Assembly (NCBI GenBank): GCA_028694115.1
Contig: JAQUUB010000102.1
Coordinates: 1 to 16,017 of the forward strand
DNA: 16,017 nucleotides
DNA from: Lachnospiraceae bacterium
Lineage (GTDB): Bacteria; Bacillota_A; Clostridia; Lachnospirales; Lachnospiraceae
Reading direction: 5' to 3'
In this document: positions 5,425-12,646 of the stretch, piece by piece
Layout of the letters: each line of letters opens with the position of its first letter
Numbering within the stretch: position 1 is the stretch's first letter
Notes under the pieces: model-generated
What the model saw: only the letters and a program-made list of their open reading frames with translations
Database searches by the model: none
Told to the model about the DNA's origin: nothing
Translations under genes and position numbers: made by a program

Positions 5425-6588
5425 ATGTATAACTTTAACTTTTATATGCCGACAAAAGTTTTGTTTGGCGCGGGTAAACTGGGAGAACTTCACAGCGAAG
5501 AAATGCCTGGGAAAAAGGCACTCATTGCCACTTCAAACGTTACATCTGTGAAACAGTACGGATATCTTGCCAGCGTGGAAAAGGAACTCGACCTTGCTGG
5601 TGTGGAACACGTTTTATTTGATGAGATTCGCCCGAACCCGACCAAGGAAAATGTCATGGACGGCGCAAAAGCCATGAAAGACAATGGCTGCGATTTCATC
5701 ATTGCGCTGGGTGGTGGTTCCGTTATGGACTGCTCCAAGTGTATTGCCCTGATGGCAACCAACCCAGGCGATATTTGGGATTATTCTTTGAGCGCTGCAG
5801 GCGGCAAGAAAGTTGCAGAGTTTAATGCGCTGCCTATCGTCTGCATTACGACCTCTGCCGGAACTGGCAGCGAAGTGGACATTGCCGCCGTTATCACCAA
5901 CGATGAAACGCAGGAAAAAACCGGCATCTTCTTCCCGTCCATGTTCCCGACTCTTTCCGTTGTGGATAGCGACCTGATGATGAGCGTGCCTCCCAAATTC
6001 ACAGCTTATCAGGGTATGGATGCGTTCTTCCATGCCAGTGAAACCGTAGTCAACAAGAACGTACATCCGATGGCAGAGATGTTTGCACTGAAAACCGTAG
6101 AGTTGATTGCCAAGTATCTGCCTGTAGCCTACAAGGACGGCGGCAACAAGGAAGCCCGCGCTTATGTGGCACTGGCAAACACCTTGGCTGCCTATTACAT
6201 GATGTGTACTTCTGCTCACACCATGGAACACGTCATGGGCAGTTTCCACGACAACCTGGTGCATGGTGCTGGTCTGATTGAGATCGCTCACGCCTACTAT
6301 GGTTTCTTTGCTGACCGTAAGGCTGCCGAGGAACCAATGATTAAAATGGCAAAGGCCATGGGTGTGGAAAATGCAGCCTCTGGGCAGGACTTTATCAAGG
6401 CACTGGACGATTTGATTGCGGCTGTGGGCTGTGCTGACCTGAAAATGAGTGATGACGGCATCACTGCCGAGGAAATTAAGCAGTTCCCAGCCAAGGTTCA
6501 CGAAGTGCTGGGTGGAGACATTACCGCTGATCCGCTTCCACTGTCCGATGCAGACTATTTGGAAATGTTTGAAAAAGCATTCCGCTAA
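5425..6588 (+). CDS. Iron-containing alcohol dehydrogenase (NAD(P)-dependent)
   Basis: A 387-residue protein, the usual length for this family. GCAGGAGG before the ATG at 5425 fixes the start; MYNFNFYMPTKVLFGAGKL is a typical N-terminus. The nucleotide-binding loop GGGSVMDCSK is at 96-105. The likely metal ligands are D199 and H203 (GMDAFFH), H269 (MEHVMG) and H280 (LVHG), all present. It interconverts an alcohol and an aldehyde or ketone in the cytoplasm using NAD(P)H; substrate cannot be predicted. It is the first gene of a co-directional cluster, divergent from an AraC regulator, with the next gene 18 bp downstream. It suits aldehyde disposal or fermentative reduction. Confidence 0.94.
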   Translation: MYNFNFYMPTKVLFGAGKLGELHSEEMPGKKALIATSNVTSVKQYGYLASVEKELDLAGVEHVLFDEIRPNPTKENVMDGAKAMKDNGCDFIIALGGGSVMDCSKCIALMATNPGDIWDYSLSAAGGKKVAEFNALPIVCITTSAGTGSEVDIAAVITNDETQEKTGIFFPSMFPTLSVVDSDLMMSVPPKFTAYQGMDAFFHASETVVNKNVHPMAEMFALKTVELIAKYLPVAYKDGGNKEARAYVALANTLAAYYMMCTSAHTMEHVMGSFHDNLVHGAGLIEIAHAYYGFFADRKAAEEPMIKMAKAMGVENAASGQDFIKALDDLIAAVGCADLKMSDDGITAEEIKQFPAKVHEVLGGDITADPLPLSDADYLEMFEKAFR

Positions 6589-6606
6589 AGAGATGAGGAA
6601 ATGCCA

Positions 6607-7038
6607 ATGAATGCCTCGCCTGACGAGAAACTAAAAGCAGCCTCGCAAAGATATGCGGATGGCTGCACCTGTTCCCAAGCGGTATTCTGCGCTTATGCAG
6701 AGGATATGGGGATCGAACCACAGACAGCATACCGCATGATGGAGGGCTTTGGTGGTGGAATTGGCGGGCTGCAGGAAGTTTGCGGTGCATTGGCCGCAGC
6801 ATCCGCTATCATCAGTTTCTATTCCTGTGATGGTATGCCCAGTTGTGCCCAAAAGCGAAAGGCTAATTTTGCCAGAATCCAAAAAGCCGCTGAGCTGTTC
6901 AAACGCGAATATGGTGCGTTGACTTGCCGCGAAGTGTTACACGGGGAAAGTCCACAGCCATTTCAATGCGGAATGAAAGTCAAAGATGCCGTTTTGATTA
7001 TTAATCAGGTGTTAAACGAAATGCCTGATAACACATAA
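6607..7038 (+). CDS. C_GCAxxG_C_C family protein (cysteine-rich redox protein)
   Basis: A 143-residue protein with cysteines at 20, 22, 28, 59, 74, 80, 107 and 121. The pattern fits the C_GCAxxG_C_C family: C22 with helix, glycine-rich FGGGIGGLQ, then CGAL (59-62), then TCREVL (C107) and a late C121. The family is common in anaerobes beside redox enzymes and is thought to bind a metal or cluster; its biochemistry is unresolved. The ATG at 6607 is preferred over 6601 because GAGGAA (6595-6600) is correctly spaced only for the former. It is probably co-transcribed with the alcohol dehydrogenase. Confidence 0.85.
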   Translation: MNASPDEKLKAASQRYADGCTCSQAVFCAYAEDMGIEPQTAYRMMEGFGGGIGGLQEVCGALAAASAIISFYSCDGMPSCAQKRKANFARIQKAAELFKREYGALTCREVLHGESPQPFQCGMKVKDAVLIINQVLNEMPDNT

Positions 7039-7139
7039 ATAGCTCTTAGGACGGTGGACAACTTGGCAAATAAGGCCGGTTGTCTGCCGCCTCCCCGCTA
7101 TTTGCTGAAATCCAGATATCAAAACAAAGGAGGCTCCAA

Positions 7140-8195
7140 ATGAATAAAAAGAAGATATGGATCAGTGCCGTGGCTGCTGTTTTGCTTTGCTGTGCTGCTG
7201 TTTTGTATGTTGGGTTCAGTGGTGGAAATGAAAATTCGTATGCCGACGAAGGCACTGTGCCGACCTCATCACCTGATCAATCGGATTCCGATGCCCCCTT
7301 GGAAGAATCCCAGACAGTGCAGGAACCCGCTGCTAACACTGGCACGGGCGGGACATTGGAACTGTCATTCACTTTTACAAGAGGCAGCACACCGGCCTCC
7401 AATCAGTATGCCGTTTGGATCGAAGATACAGAGGGCGCTCTTGTGAAAACGTTGTATGTCACGAATTTTACTGCAAACGGTGGGTACACGACACGCGAGG
7501 ACAGCGTACCCACATGGGTGGCAAAGGCTGGCCCGGCAACTATGTCTGCGGATGAAATTGACGCCGTTTCCGGCGCAACGCCGCAGGCCGGAAATGTAAC
7601 TTACACTTGGGATGGGACGGATTTAGACGGAAATAAGGTGCCTGACGGAATCTATACCTTTTACTTGGAGGGAACCCTTTATTGGAGCAGCCGCGTTTTG
7701 GCTAGCGGTCGGGTGACGCTTGGTGGCGAAGATCAAGCTGTCATCCCCGTTACTTCTGAATTTTCGTCTGCTGATGCCACTAACCGGGATATGCTGACCA
7801 ATGTGTCTGCAAGCTATTTTGCAAACACAGACAGCATGGAGGATGAAAACATGAATACAAGCACTATTTCAGCCGGTGGGCCGATGTCTCCGGAAGATGC
7901 ACTGGAATATATGAAAAATACCCCTGATCTGGTGATCGTAGAGGTTAACGCACCTGAATGGAAACTCGACACTGGCTTTACCGGCGCACTCTGGATCCCG
8001 CATACCGAAATGGAAGAGCGATACAACGAAATCCCGGAGGGGGTTCCCGTTATTCTACATTGTGGTGCCGGTGTTGTATCTGTCCCGGCTTATGAAACTC
8101 TCCTTGAAAAGCGCCCGGATATTCCGATGCTATCTTATATCGCAGGCAGACCGCCGGTGGCAGAGTATAACGCATGGTTTGCCAGTCAGAATTAA
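7140..8195 (+). CDS. Exported DUF2271 protein fused to a rhodanese-like domain
   Basis: A 351-residue protein starting at 7140 behind AAAGGAGG. Residues 1-26 are a signal or anchor: KKK, then a hydrophobic stretch with CC at 17-18, not a clear lipobox. Residues 27-70 are a low-complexity Ser/Asp/Pro linker. Residues about 72-195 resemble DUF2271 (LELSFTFTRGSTPASNQYAV, WDGTDLDGNKVPDGIYTFYL), a predicted extracytoplasmic domain found with flavin and respiratory-type proteins. Residues about 248-351 form a rhodanese-like domain with the putative catalytic C308 in HCGAGVVS. The loop lacks the usual arginine (CxxGxRS) and the DxR motif reads EVN, so sulfur-transfer activity is uncertain. The protein would act outside the membrane, perhaps on thiols or persulfides. 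The gene follows the C_GCAxxG_C_C gene by 101 bp. Confidence 0.78.
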   Translation: MNKKKIWISAVAAVLLCCAAVLYVGFSGGNENSYADEGTVPTSSPDQSDSDAPLEESQTVQEPAANTGTGGTLELSFTFTRGSTPASNQYAVWIEDTEGALVKTLYVTNFTANGGYTTREDSVPTWVAKAGPATMSADEIDAVSGATPQAGNVTYTWDGTDLDGNKVPDGIYTFYLEGTLYWSSRVLASGRVTLGGEDQAVIPVTSEFSSADATNRDMLTNVSASYFANTDSMEDENMNTSTISAGGPMSPEDALEYMKNTPDLVIVEVNAPEWKLDTGFTGALWIPHTEMEERYNEIPEGVPVILHCGAGVVSVPAYETLLEKRPDIPMLSYIAGRPPVAEYNAWFASQN

Positions 8196-8262
8196 TTCTA
8201 CAAGAGCAATCCAAAGCAGAGACAATTATATTTGAAAAAAGGATGAATGGAGGAACAACGCA

Positions 8263-8832
8263 ATGACAGAAGCGGAAAAATTAGACGCCGGTTTGGAATA
8301 TGATTTTTGGGATGCCGAGGTTGACGGGCGAAAGCTCCATGCTCTGGAATGGTGCCAAAAGCTGAACACTATTCCCATGCAGAACACAGAGCAGCGGGAA
8401 ATGGTGGTTCGTAAGCTGTTTGGCTCGGCAGGAGCCAACCCCACCGTACTGCCGGTGTTCAACTGCGACAATGGCAGCAACATCCATGTTGGCGAGAACT
8501 TTCTTGCCAACTACAATGTAACGATTTTAGATATTGCCCCGGTGCATATTGGCGACTATGTGATGATCGGCCCGAACACGCTTGTTACCACAGTAAATCA
8601 TCCGCTTTCGCCCATGGGCCGCCGCAAGCACCTTGGCGTTGCAAAGACTGTCATCATTGGAAACGATGTGTGGATCGGTGGCAACGTGACAGTGCTGCCC
8701 GGTGTCACCATTGGCAACAATGTGGTGGTCGCTGCCGGTGCGGTCATTACAAAAGATGTGCCGGATAACTGCGTCGTAGGCGGTGTACCGGCAAAGGTCA
8801 TTAGAGCAATCGAAAACGACATCAACGAATGA
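8263..8832 (+). CDS. Hexapeptide-repeat sugar O-acetyltransferase (maltose/galactoside type), first copy
   Basis: A 189-residue protein with TGGAGG ahead of the ATG at 8263. Residues about 4-57 form the N-terminal helical Mac domain. The rest is a left-handed beta-helix with hexapeptide repeats (IGDYVMIGPN, IGNDVWIGGNVTVLPGVTIG, AGAVITKDVPDNCVVGGVPA). H113 in TTVNHPL corresponds to the catalytic histidine of LacA/Maa enzymes. It transfers acetyl from acetyl-CoA to a sugar hydroxyl or a similar acceptor, as a trimer. Its place in a redox cluster is unexplained; members of this family also detoxify non-metabolisable sugars. Confidence 0.9.
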   Translation: MTEAEKLDAGLEYDFWDAEVDGRKLHALEWCQKLNTIPMQNTEQREMVVRKLFGSAGANPTVLPVFNCDNGSNIHVGENFLANYNVTILDIAPVHIGDYVMIGPNTLVTTVNHPLSPMGRRKHLGVAKTVIIGNDVWIGGNVTVLPGVTIGNNVVVAAGAVITKDVPDNCVVGGVPAKVIRAIENDINE

Positions 8833-8847
8833 AAGGAATGAAAAACC

Positions 8848-8940
8848 ATGAAAGCAAAAGTGTATCTTTCAAGAGAAATCACCCCGGAAAAGGTTGTAGA
8901 GCTGTATCACGCTGCCGGGATGGAACTGATCGAACTGTGA
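8848..8940 (+). pseudogene. N-terminal stub of a DUF362-type iron-sulfur protein
   Basis: An ATG at 8848 behind AAAGGAATG, 15 bases after the acetyltransferase stop, encodes 30 residues starting MKAKVYLSREITPEKVVELY, then HAAGMELIEL and a stop. The first 27 or so residues closely resemble the N-terminus of DUF362-family ferredoxin-like proteins of Clostridia (usually above 250 residues). The remainder of that gene is absent: the next acetyltransferase begins 15 bases after the stop. It is therefore read as a deletion remnant, though a translated short peptide is possible. Confidence 0.55.
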
Positions 8941-8955
8941 AGCGAGCGTGAAACC

Positions 8956-9543
8956 ATGATAGAATTTGAGAGAGCAAAGGGTGGCTTACCCCACATATTT
9001 GATACAGACATGATGCAGATGTTCAAGCGAGCCTGTGCGTTGACGCAGGAATACAATCTCACAGGTGAAGATGAAGTCCATAAGAGAGAGAAAATCTTAG
9101 CACAGCTGCTGGGCCACGCGGGGGAAAATCTATACATTATCCCGGATTTTCATTGCGAACACGGCAGCAACATCAATATCGGGGATGATGTGATCATCAA
9201 TACCCACTGTATGCTGATGGATAATGCCGAAATCACGATTGGCGATCATGTGCTGATTGGCCCCAACGTCAGCCTTTATACGGTTAATCACGCGCTTGAT
9301 CCCGATGAACGCGCACAAGGCATTTGTATTGCCAAGCCGATTCATATAGGAAATCAGGTATGGATCGGCGGAGATGTGCAGATCGCGGCAGGCGTTACGA
9401 TTGGAGATGGTTCCGTGATTGGCGCCGGAAGTGTTGTTACAAAAGATATTCCCAGCAGAGTAATTGCCGCCGGAAACCCATGCCGGGTGATTCGCGCCAT
9501 TACCGAGCAAGATAAAATTGGCTATACGCCCAAAGGAGAATGA
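8956..9543 (+). CDS. Hexapeptide-repeat sugar O-acetyltransferase, second copy
   Basis: A 195-residue homologue of the first acetyltransferase, well diverged from it. The N-terminal helical domain is at about 1-55; the beta-helix carries INIGDDVIINTHCMLMD, ITIGDHVLIGPNVSLYTVNH and IGDGSVIGAGSVVTKDIPS. The catalytic-type histidine is H112 (YTVNHALD). The ATG at 8956 has only a weak ribosome site (GCGAGCG), so it may depend on translation through the DUF362 stub immediately upstream. It ends with AAAGGAGAATGA, where its stop region provides the ribosome site for the next gene. The acetyl acceptor is unknown. Confidence 0.88.
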   Translation: MIEFERAKGGLPHIFDTDMMQMFKRACALTQEYNLTGEDEVHKREKILAQLLGHAGENLYIIPDFHCEHGSNINIGDDVIINTHCMLMDNAEITIGDHVLIGPNVSLYTVNHALDPDERAQGICIAKPIHIGNQVWIGGDVQIAAGVTIGDGSVIGAGSVVTKDIPSRVIAAGNPCRVIRAITEQDKIGYTPKGE

Positions 9544-9545
9544 AT

Positions 9546-10163
9546 ATGAAAGTGATTTTAGTGAATGGTTCTCCCCACAAGAACGGCTGCACCAACCGCG
9601 CCTTAGAGGAAATTCAGATGCAGCTTGTAAAAGAGGGTGTGGATTCTGAAATCTTCTGGATTGGCACAAGCGTACAGGGCTGCATTGGCTGTTTCAGATG
9701 TGGTCAAACCGGAAAATGCGTATTTGATGATAAGGTTGGCGAATTTCTGAACCTTGCAAAATCGGCAGATGCCTTTGTTTTTGGCTCCGCTGTTTACTAT
9801 GGTTCGGCAACCGGCTCCATTACCTCGTTTATGGATCGCGTCTTTTTCAGCGGTACCGGGTATATGGAGGACAAGCCTGTGGCATCTGTGGTTTCCTGCC
9901 GTCGTGGCGGTGCATCGGAAGCCTTTGCCCAATTGAATATGTACTACATGATGAACAATATGCCAGTGGTCTCCTCCCAATATTGGAATCAGGTACATGG
10001 CTTTACGCCGGAGGATGTGGAACAGGATGCCGAGGGCTTACAGACCATGCGTACCCTTGCAATCAACATGGCATGGCTGTTGAAAGGCATTGAAGCGGGC
10101 CGGGAAAAAGGACTGGCAAGGCCCAAACGTGAGACTTGGGTTGCAACGAATTTTATCCGATAA
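9546..10163 (+). CDS. Flavodoxin-family NAD(P)H-dependent (iron-sulfur) flavoprotein reductase
   Basis: A 205-residue FMN-binding protein. The N-terminus MKVILVNGSPHKNGCTNRAL is the phosphate-binding loop of the NADPH-dependent FMN reductase family. CIGCFRCGQTGKC holds C46, C49, C52 and C58, a compact motif that binds a 4Fe-4S cluster in iron-sulfur flavoproteins of anaerobes. GSAVYYGSATG (80-90) is the second flavin loop. AAGGAG at 9532-9537 is correctly spaced for 9546, not for the in-frame ATG at 9540. It probably shuttles electrons between NAD(P)H or ferredoxin and an acceptor such as a quinone or nitro compound. It is the last gene of the redox cluster and is tightly coupled to the preceding acetyltransferase. 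Confidence 0.88.
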   Translation: MKVILVNGSPHKNGCTNRALEEIQMQLVKEGVDSEIFWIGTSVQGCIGCFRCGQTGKCVFDDKVGEFLNLAKSADAFVFGSAVYYGSATGSITSFMDRVFFSGTGYMEDKPVASVVSCRRGGASEAFAQLNMYYMMNNMPVVSSQYWNQVHGFTPEDVEQDAEGLQTMRTLAINMAWLLKGIEAGREKGLARPKRETWVATNFIR

Positions 10164-10186
10164 GTGATTCCATATATTTTTAACTA

Positions 10187-10262
10187 CTGAGTGATGGCGA
10201 AAAGCCATCCGGAAGGTATTCTTCCTGGTGGAATCATTCCAAAAACAAAACTTTTCTTTCAT
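10187..10262. repeat. Dispersed repeat, right half (copy after redox cluster)
   Basis: From AGCCATCC onward this matches 14353-14411: both read AGCCATCC, then a GGCATTCTTCCTGATGGAAT-like block, then AAAC and CTTTTCTTTCAT. Locally it folds as GATGGC-GAAAA-GCCATC (10193-10209), GGAAG-GTATT-CTTCC (10211-10225) and GGAATCATTCC. It lacks the U-tract terminator half seen in the other copies. It may still help stop or stabilise the redox-cluster transcript. Confidence 0.65.
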
Positions 10263-10440
10263 GGTTAAAAAATATCACATAAATATGAGAATATACCATT
10301 GATTTTTGGGACAGCATGAGTTAATATATCTTAGTTGAATAAAAAAAGAATCCCGATTTGAATATCATAAACAAGGTTCATGATAAAAACTGAATATGAA
10401 ATAGTTATTGGTTCATCGGAGGGTTTGTTATGTACATAAC

Positions 10441-10493
10441 GGGCTGGATAAGATGGAGAGCATTTATTGCTTTCTCTTGTCCAGCCCTTTTTT
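10441..10493 (+). terminator. First intrinsic terminator in the MATE leader
   Basis: GGGCTGGA (10441-10448) pairs with TCCAGCCC (10480-10487); the intervening AGAGCA and TGCTTTCTCT extend the stem imperfectly; six T follow at 10488-10493. It lies inside the open frame that starts at 10430. Confidence 0.8.
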
Positions 10494-10593
10494 ATTACAT
10501 AGGAAATTGCTTCCTATGTAATAAAAATGCTCCGCAAGGATGCGCACGCTTTTGTAGAGGAAATATGTCGTTAAGCGACGCAAAAGCGGCGCA

Positions 10594-10619
10594 GAATATC
10601 GCAAACGATATTCTTTTTT
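10594..10619 (+). terminator. Second intrinsic terminator, directly before MATE ribosome site
   Basis: GAATATCG (10594-10601), loop CAAA, CGATATTC (10606-10613), then TTTTTT. AGGAGG of the MATE gene follows at 10622-10627, so this stem controls entry into the gene. Confidence 0.8.
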
Positions 10620-10634
10620 ATAGGAGGAAAGAAA

Positions 10635-11993
10635 ATGAAAAACAATTTTACAGAAGGAAACATTTTAAAAGCATTATTGAAATTTATGATTCCAGTGTTA
10701 GGTGCACTGTTCTTACAAGCCATGTATGGGGCGGCTGATTTGTTGATTGTTGGTAAATTTGGTTCTTCGGTTGATGTATCCGCAGTTGGAACGGGGTCTC
10801 AAATAATGATGACACTGACCAATCTGATTGTAAGTTTTTCTATGGGAACCACTATATTTTTGGGACAAACAATAGGTGAAGGTAATGCAAAAAAGGGTGG
10901 TGATATTCTTGGAAACAGCATTCTTTTGTTCTTAATTATTGGAATATCACTTACTGTTTTGATACCAGTGGCTTCTTCTGGACTGGCTGGTATCATGAAT
11001 GCCCCGAAAGAAGCATTTTCTCAAACTGTTTCCTACATCCAAATATGTGGAGCTGGATCTGTCGTAATTATTGCATATAATCTGATCGGCAGTATATTTC
11101 GTGGAATGGGGGATTCGAGAACACCGCTGATTACGGTCCTAATTGCATGTATTTGTAATATTGTTGGTGATTTTATATTGGTAGCTGGGTTTTCACTTGG
11201 GGCAGCAGGCGCAGCAATTGCAACAGTATTTGCACAGCTTATTAGCGTTTTGATTTCTTTTTTGATAATTAGAAAGAAAACACTGCCATTTTCCTTTGAT
11301 AAATCGCAAATCAAATTCAGAAAACAGAATGTAAAGAAAATTGTTGGACTTGGATTGCCCATTGCACTTCAGGATTTTCTGGTTGGAATATCCTTTTTAA
11401 TCATTTTGGCAATTGTGAACCGGCTTGGATTGGATGCATCAGCAGGAGTCGGTGTTGCAGAAAAAGTAGTTGTATTCTTAATGCTGATTCCATCAGCATT
11501 TATGCAGGCTATGGCGGCATTTGTAGCACAGAACTATGGTGCAGGAAATCGTAAACGAGCGGATCAATCCCTGTTTTATGCTATGGGGCTATCTTTGATA
11601 TGTGCAGTAGTTATGTTTTATTTGGCATTCTTTCAGGGAGATATGTTATCATTTATATTCGCAAATGAAGAAGCTGTTATTCTGGCAAGTGCGGATTACT
11701 TGAAGGCCTATGCGGTGGACTGTCTGTTGACCTGTTTCTATTTCTGCTTTGTAGGGTATTTTAATGGGATTGGAACGACAAAATTTGTAATGATACAGGG
11801 AATAATTGGTGCGTTTGGAATCAGAGTTCCACTATCCATTCTGTTCAGCCATCTGCCGGATACTTCTCTGTTTACAATTGGGCTGGCAACTCCGGCATCT
11901 ACATTTATTCAAACCATCCTGTGTATTATTTGGTTTATACTTGTACATAAACAAAGAAATGAAAAGAACAAGATACGTTGTAAAATAGAATAA
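10635..11993 (+). CDS. MATE-family multidrug efflux transporter
   Basis: A 452-residue membrane protein, the normal MATE length, with hydrophobic segments throughout, consistent with the family's usual 12. The N-terminus MKNNFTEGNILKALLKFMIP, then GALFLQAMYGAADLLIVGKF, is diagnostic, as is the second-half equivalent ALQDFLVGISFLIILAIVNR. MATE pumps expel cationic drugs or toxic metabolites using a sodium or proton gradient. AGGAGG at 10622-10627 supports the start. It lies behind the attenuator-like leader, so expression is probably switched on by a signal such as a drug that slows ribosomes. A GNAT gene follows 24 bp downstream, probably in the same transcript. The tail is rich in Lys/Arg. 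Confidence 0.93.
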   Translation: MKNNFTEGNILKALLKFMIPVLGALFLQAMYGAADLLIVGKFGSSVDVSAVGTGSQIMMTLTNLIVSFSMGTTIFLGQTIGEGNAKKGGDILGNSILLFLIIGISLTVLIPVASSGLAGIMNAPKEAFSQTVSYIQICGAGSVVIIAYNLIGSIFRGMGDSRTPLITVLIACICNIVGDFILVAGFSLGAAGAAIATVFAQLISVLISFLIIRKKTLPFSFDKSQIKFRKQNVKKIVGLGLPIALQDFLVGISFLIILAIVNRLGLDASAGVGVAEKVVVFLMLIPSAFMQAMAAFVAQNYGAGNRKRADQSLFYAMGLSLICAVVMFYLAFFQGDMLSFIFANEEAVILASADYLKAYAVDCLLTCFYFCFVGYFNGIGTTKFVMIQGIIGAFGIRVPLSILFSHLPDTSLFTIGLATPASTFIQTILCIIWFILVHKQRNEKNKIRCKIE

Positions 11994-12017
11994 AAAACAG
12001 AATTTAAGGAGGCTAAA

Positions 12018-12578
12018 ATGAGCGGAACGGTTGAATTAACTACAAACCGACTAATACTAAGAAGGCACATTATTTCAGATGCGGAAGTGCTTTATAATAA
12101 AATTGGCTGTGATAAGCAAATGACAAAATATACAGGTTGGAATCCCTATGAGACTTTAGAAGATGCTTATGACACAGTTAAGAATTTTATTTTAAACTAT
12201 GAGGATAATCACTTTTATGGATGGGGTATAGAATTAGATGGAGAACTGATAGGTACTATAGGTGCTTATGATTACAATTCAGATGAAAATAGTGTTGAAG
12301 TGGGATTCAGTATTGAGCGAAATCACTGGAATCATGGATATGGTTTTGAAGTGTTGCAGGAAGTGGTTCATTATCTTTCGGATATAGAAGGGATAACAAC
12401 TATTCGGGCATGGTGCGCAGAGGATAATGTGGGTTCGTCCTTGATTATGCAGAAAGCAGGAATGAAACAAATTGCTGTCCAAAAGGATGCACTGAATATA
12501 GATGGCTGTGATATGAATAAATTAATTTATGTGTGGAGAGGAACTTTGGGACAGTCTCGAAGAAAAGGTGCTGACTAA
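12018..12578 (+). CDS. GNAT-family N-acetyltransferase (RimJ/RimL type)
   Basis: A 186-residue protein with AAGGAGG before the ATG. It opens LTTNRLILRRHIISDAEVLY, the standard RimJ/RimL-type start. The acetyl-CoA pyrophosphate-binding loop is RNHWNHGYGFE (101-111), and the late motif AEDNVGSSLIMQKAGMK (134-150) is complete. It would transfer acetyl from acetyl-CoA to an amine, such as a protein N-terminus or a small toxic amine. It is probably co-transcribed with the MATE gene, which hints at drug modification, but the substrate is open. The last 13 codons contain a stretch (about 12539-12557) nearly identical to the recombinase remnants, so the C-terminus may be a fusion. Confidence 0.9.
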   Translation: MSGTVELTTNRLILRRHIISDAEVLYNKIGCDKQMTKYTGWNPYETLEDAYDTVKNFILNYEDNHFYGWGIELDGELIGTIGAYDYNSDENSVEVGFSIERNHWNHGYGFEVLQEVVHYLSDIEGITTIRAWCAEDNVGSSLIMQKAGMKQIAVQKDALNIDGCDMNKLIYVWRGTLGQSRRKGAD

Positions 12579-12600
12579 TTTTATTCGGTAATAATAGGTT

Positions 12601-12646
12601 TTCCAGATTGTATTGCAGTCAACTTAATATGGTTGGCTGTTTTTTT
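12601..12646 (+). terminator. Terminator in dispersed repeat (copy after GNAT gene)
   Basis: GCAGTCAAC (12615-12623) pairs with GTTGGCTGT (12632-12640), followed by a run of T. It is preceded by TTCCAGATTG. The same hairpin and preceding motif occur at 14256-14299 and 15831-15876. Confidence 0.85.

Larger units (their letters stand above)
10418..10634 (+). promoter_or_regulatory. Structured leader of the MATE gene (attenuator-like)
   Basis: Between 10418 and the MATE start lie, in order: a good ribosome site GGAGGG with an ATG at 10430; a first terminator (10441-10493); a perfect 14-bp stem TTATTACATAGGAA/TTCCTATGTAATAA (10492-10505 and 10511-10524); a longer stem CGCTTTTG...CAAAAGCG with GTCG/CGAC inside (about 10547-10590); and a second terminator (10594-10619) ending three bases before the MATE ribosome site. 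The first stem's U-tract overlaps the next stem, so alternatives can compete. This is the layout of a leader-peptide attenuator as used by some ribosome-targeting resistance genes. The inducer is unknown. Confidence 0.65.

Noticed and set aside
5614..6501. 295-codon open frame on the minus strand inside the alcohol dehydrogenase gene
   Set aside because: It is antisense to a gene with complete family motifs, has no recognisable domain, and arises from third-base bias in the GC-richer cluster.
10038..10262. Minus-strand open frame starting MKEKFCFWNDSTRKN
   Set aside because: It covers the repeat and then runs antisense into the flavodoxin reductase; the equivalent start at 14411 is stopped after seven codons, so it is probably not coding.
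10430..10738. 102-codon open frame upstream of and into the MATE gene as an ordinary gene
   Set aside because: It runs through two terminators and several stems and overlaps the MATE start in another frame. Only its start is kept as a possible leader peptide.
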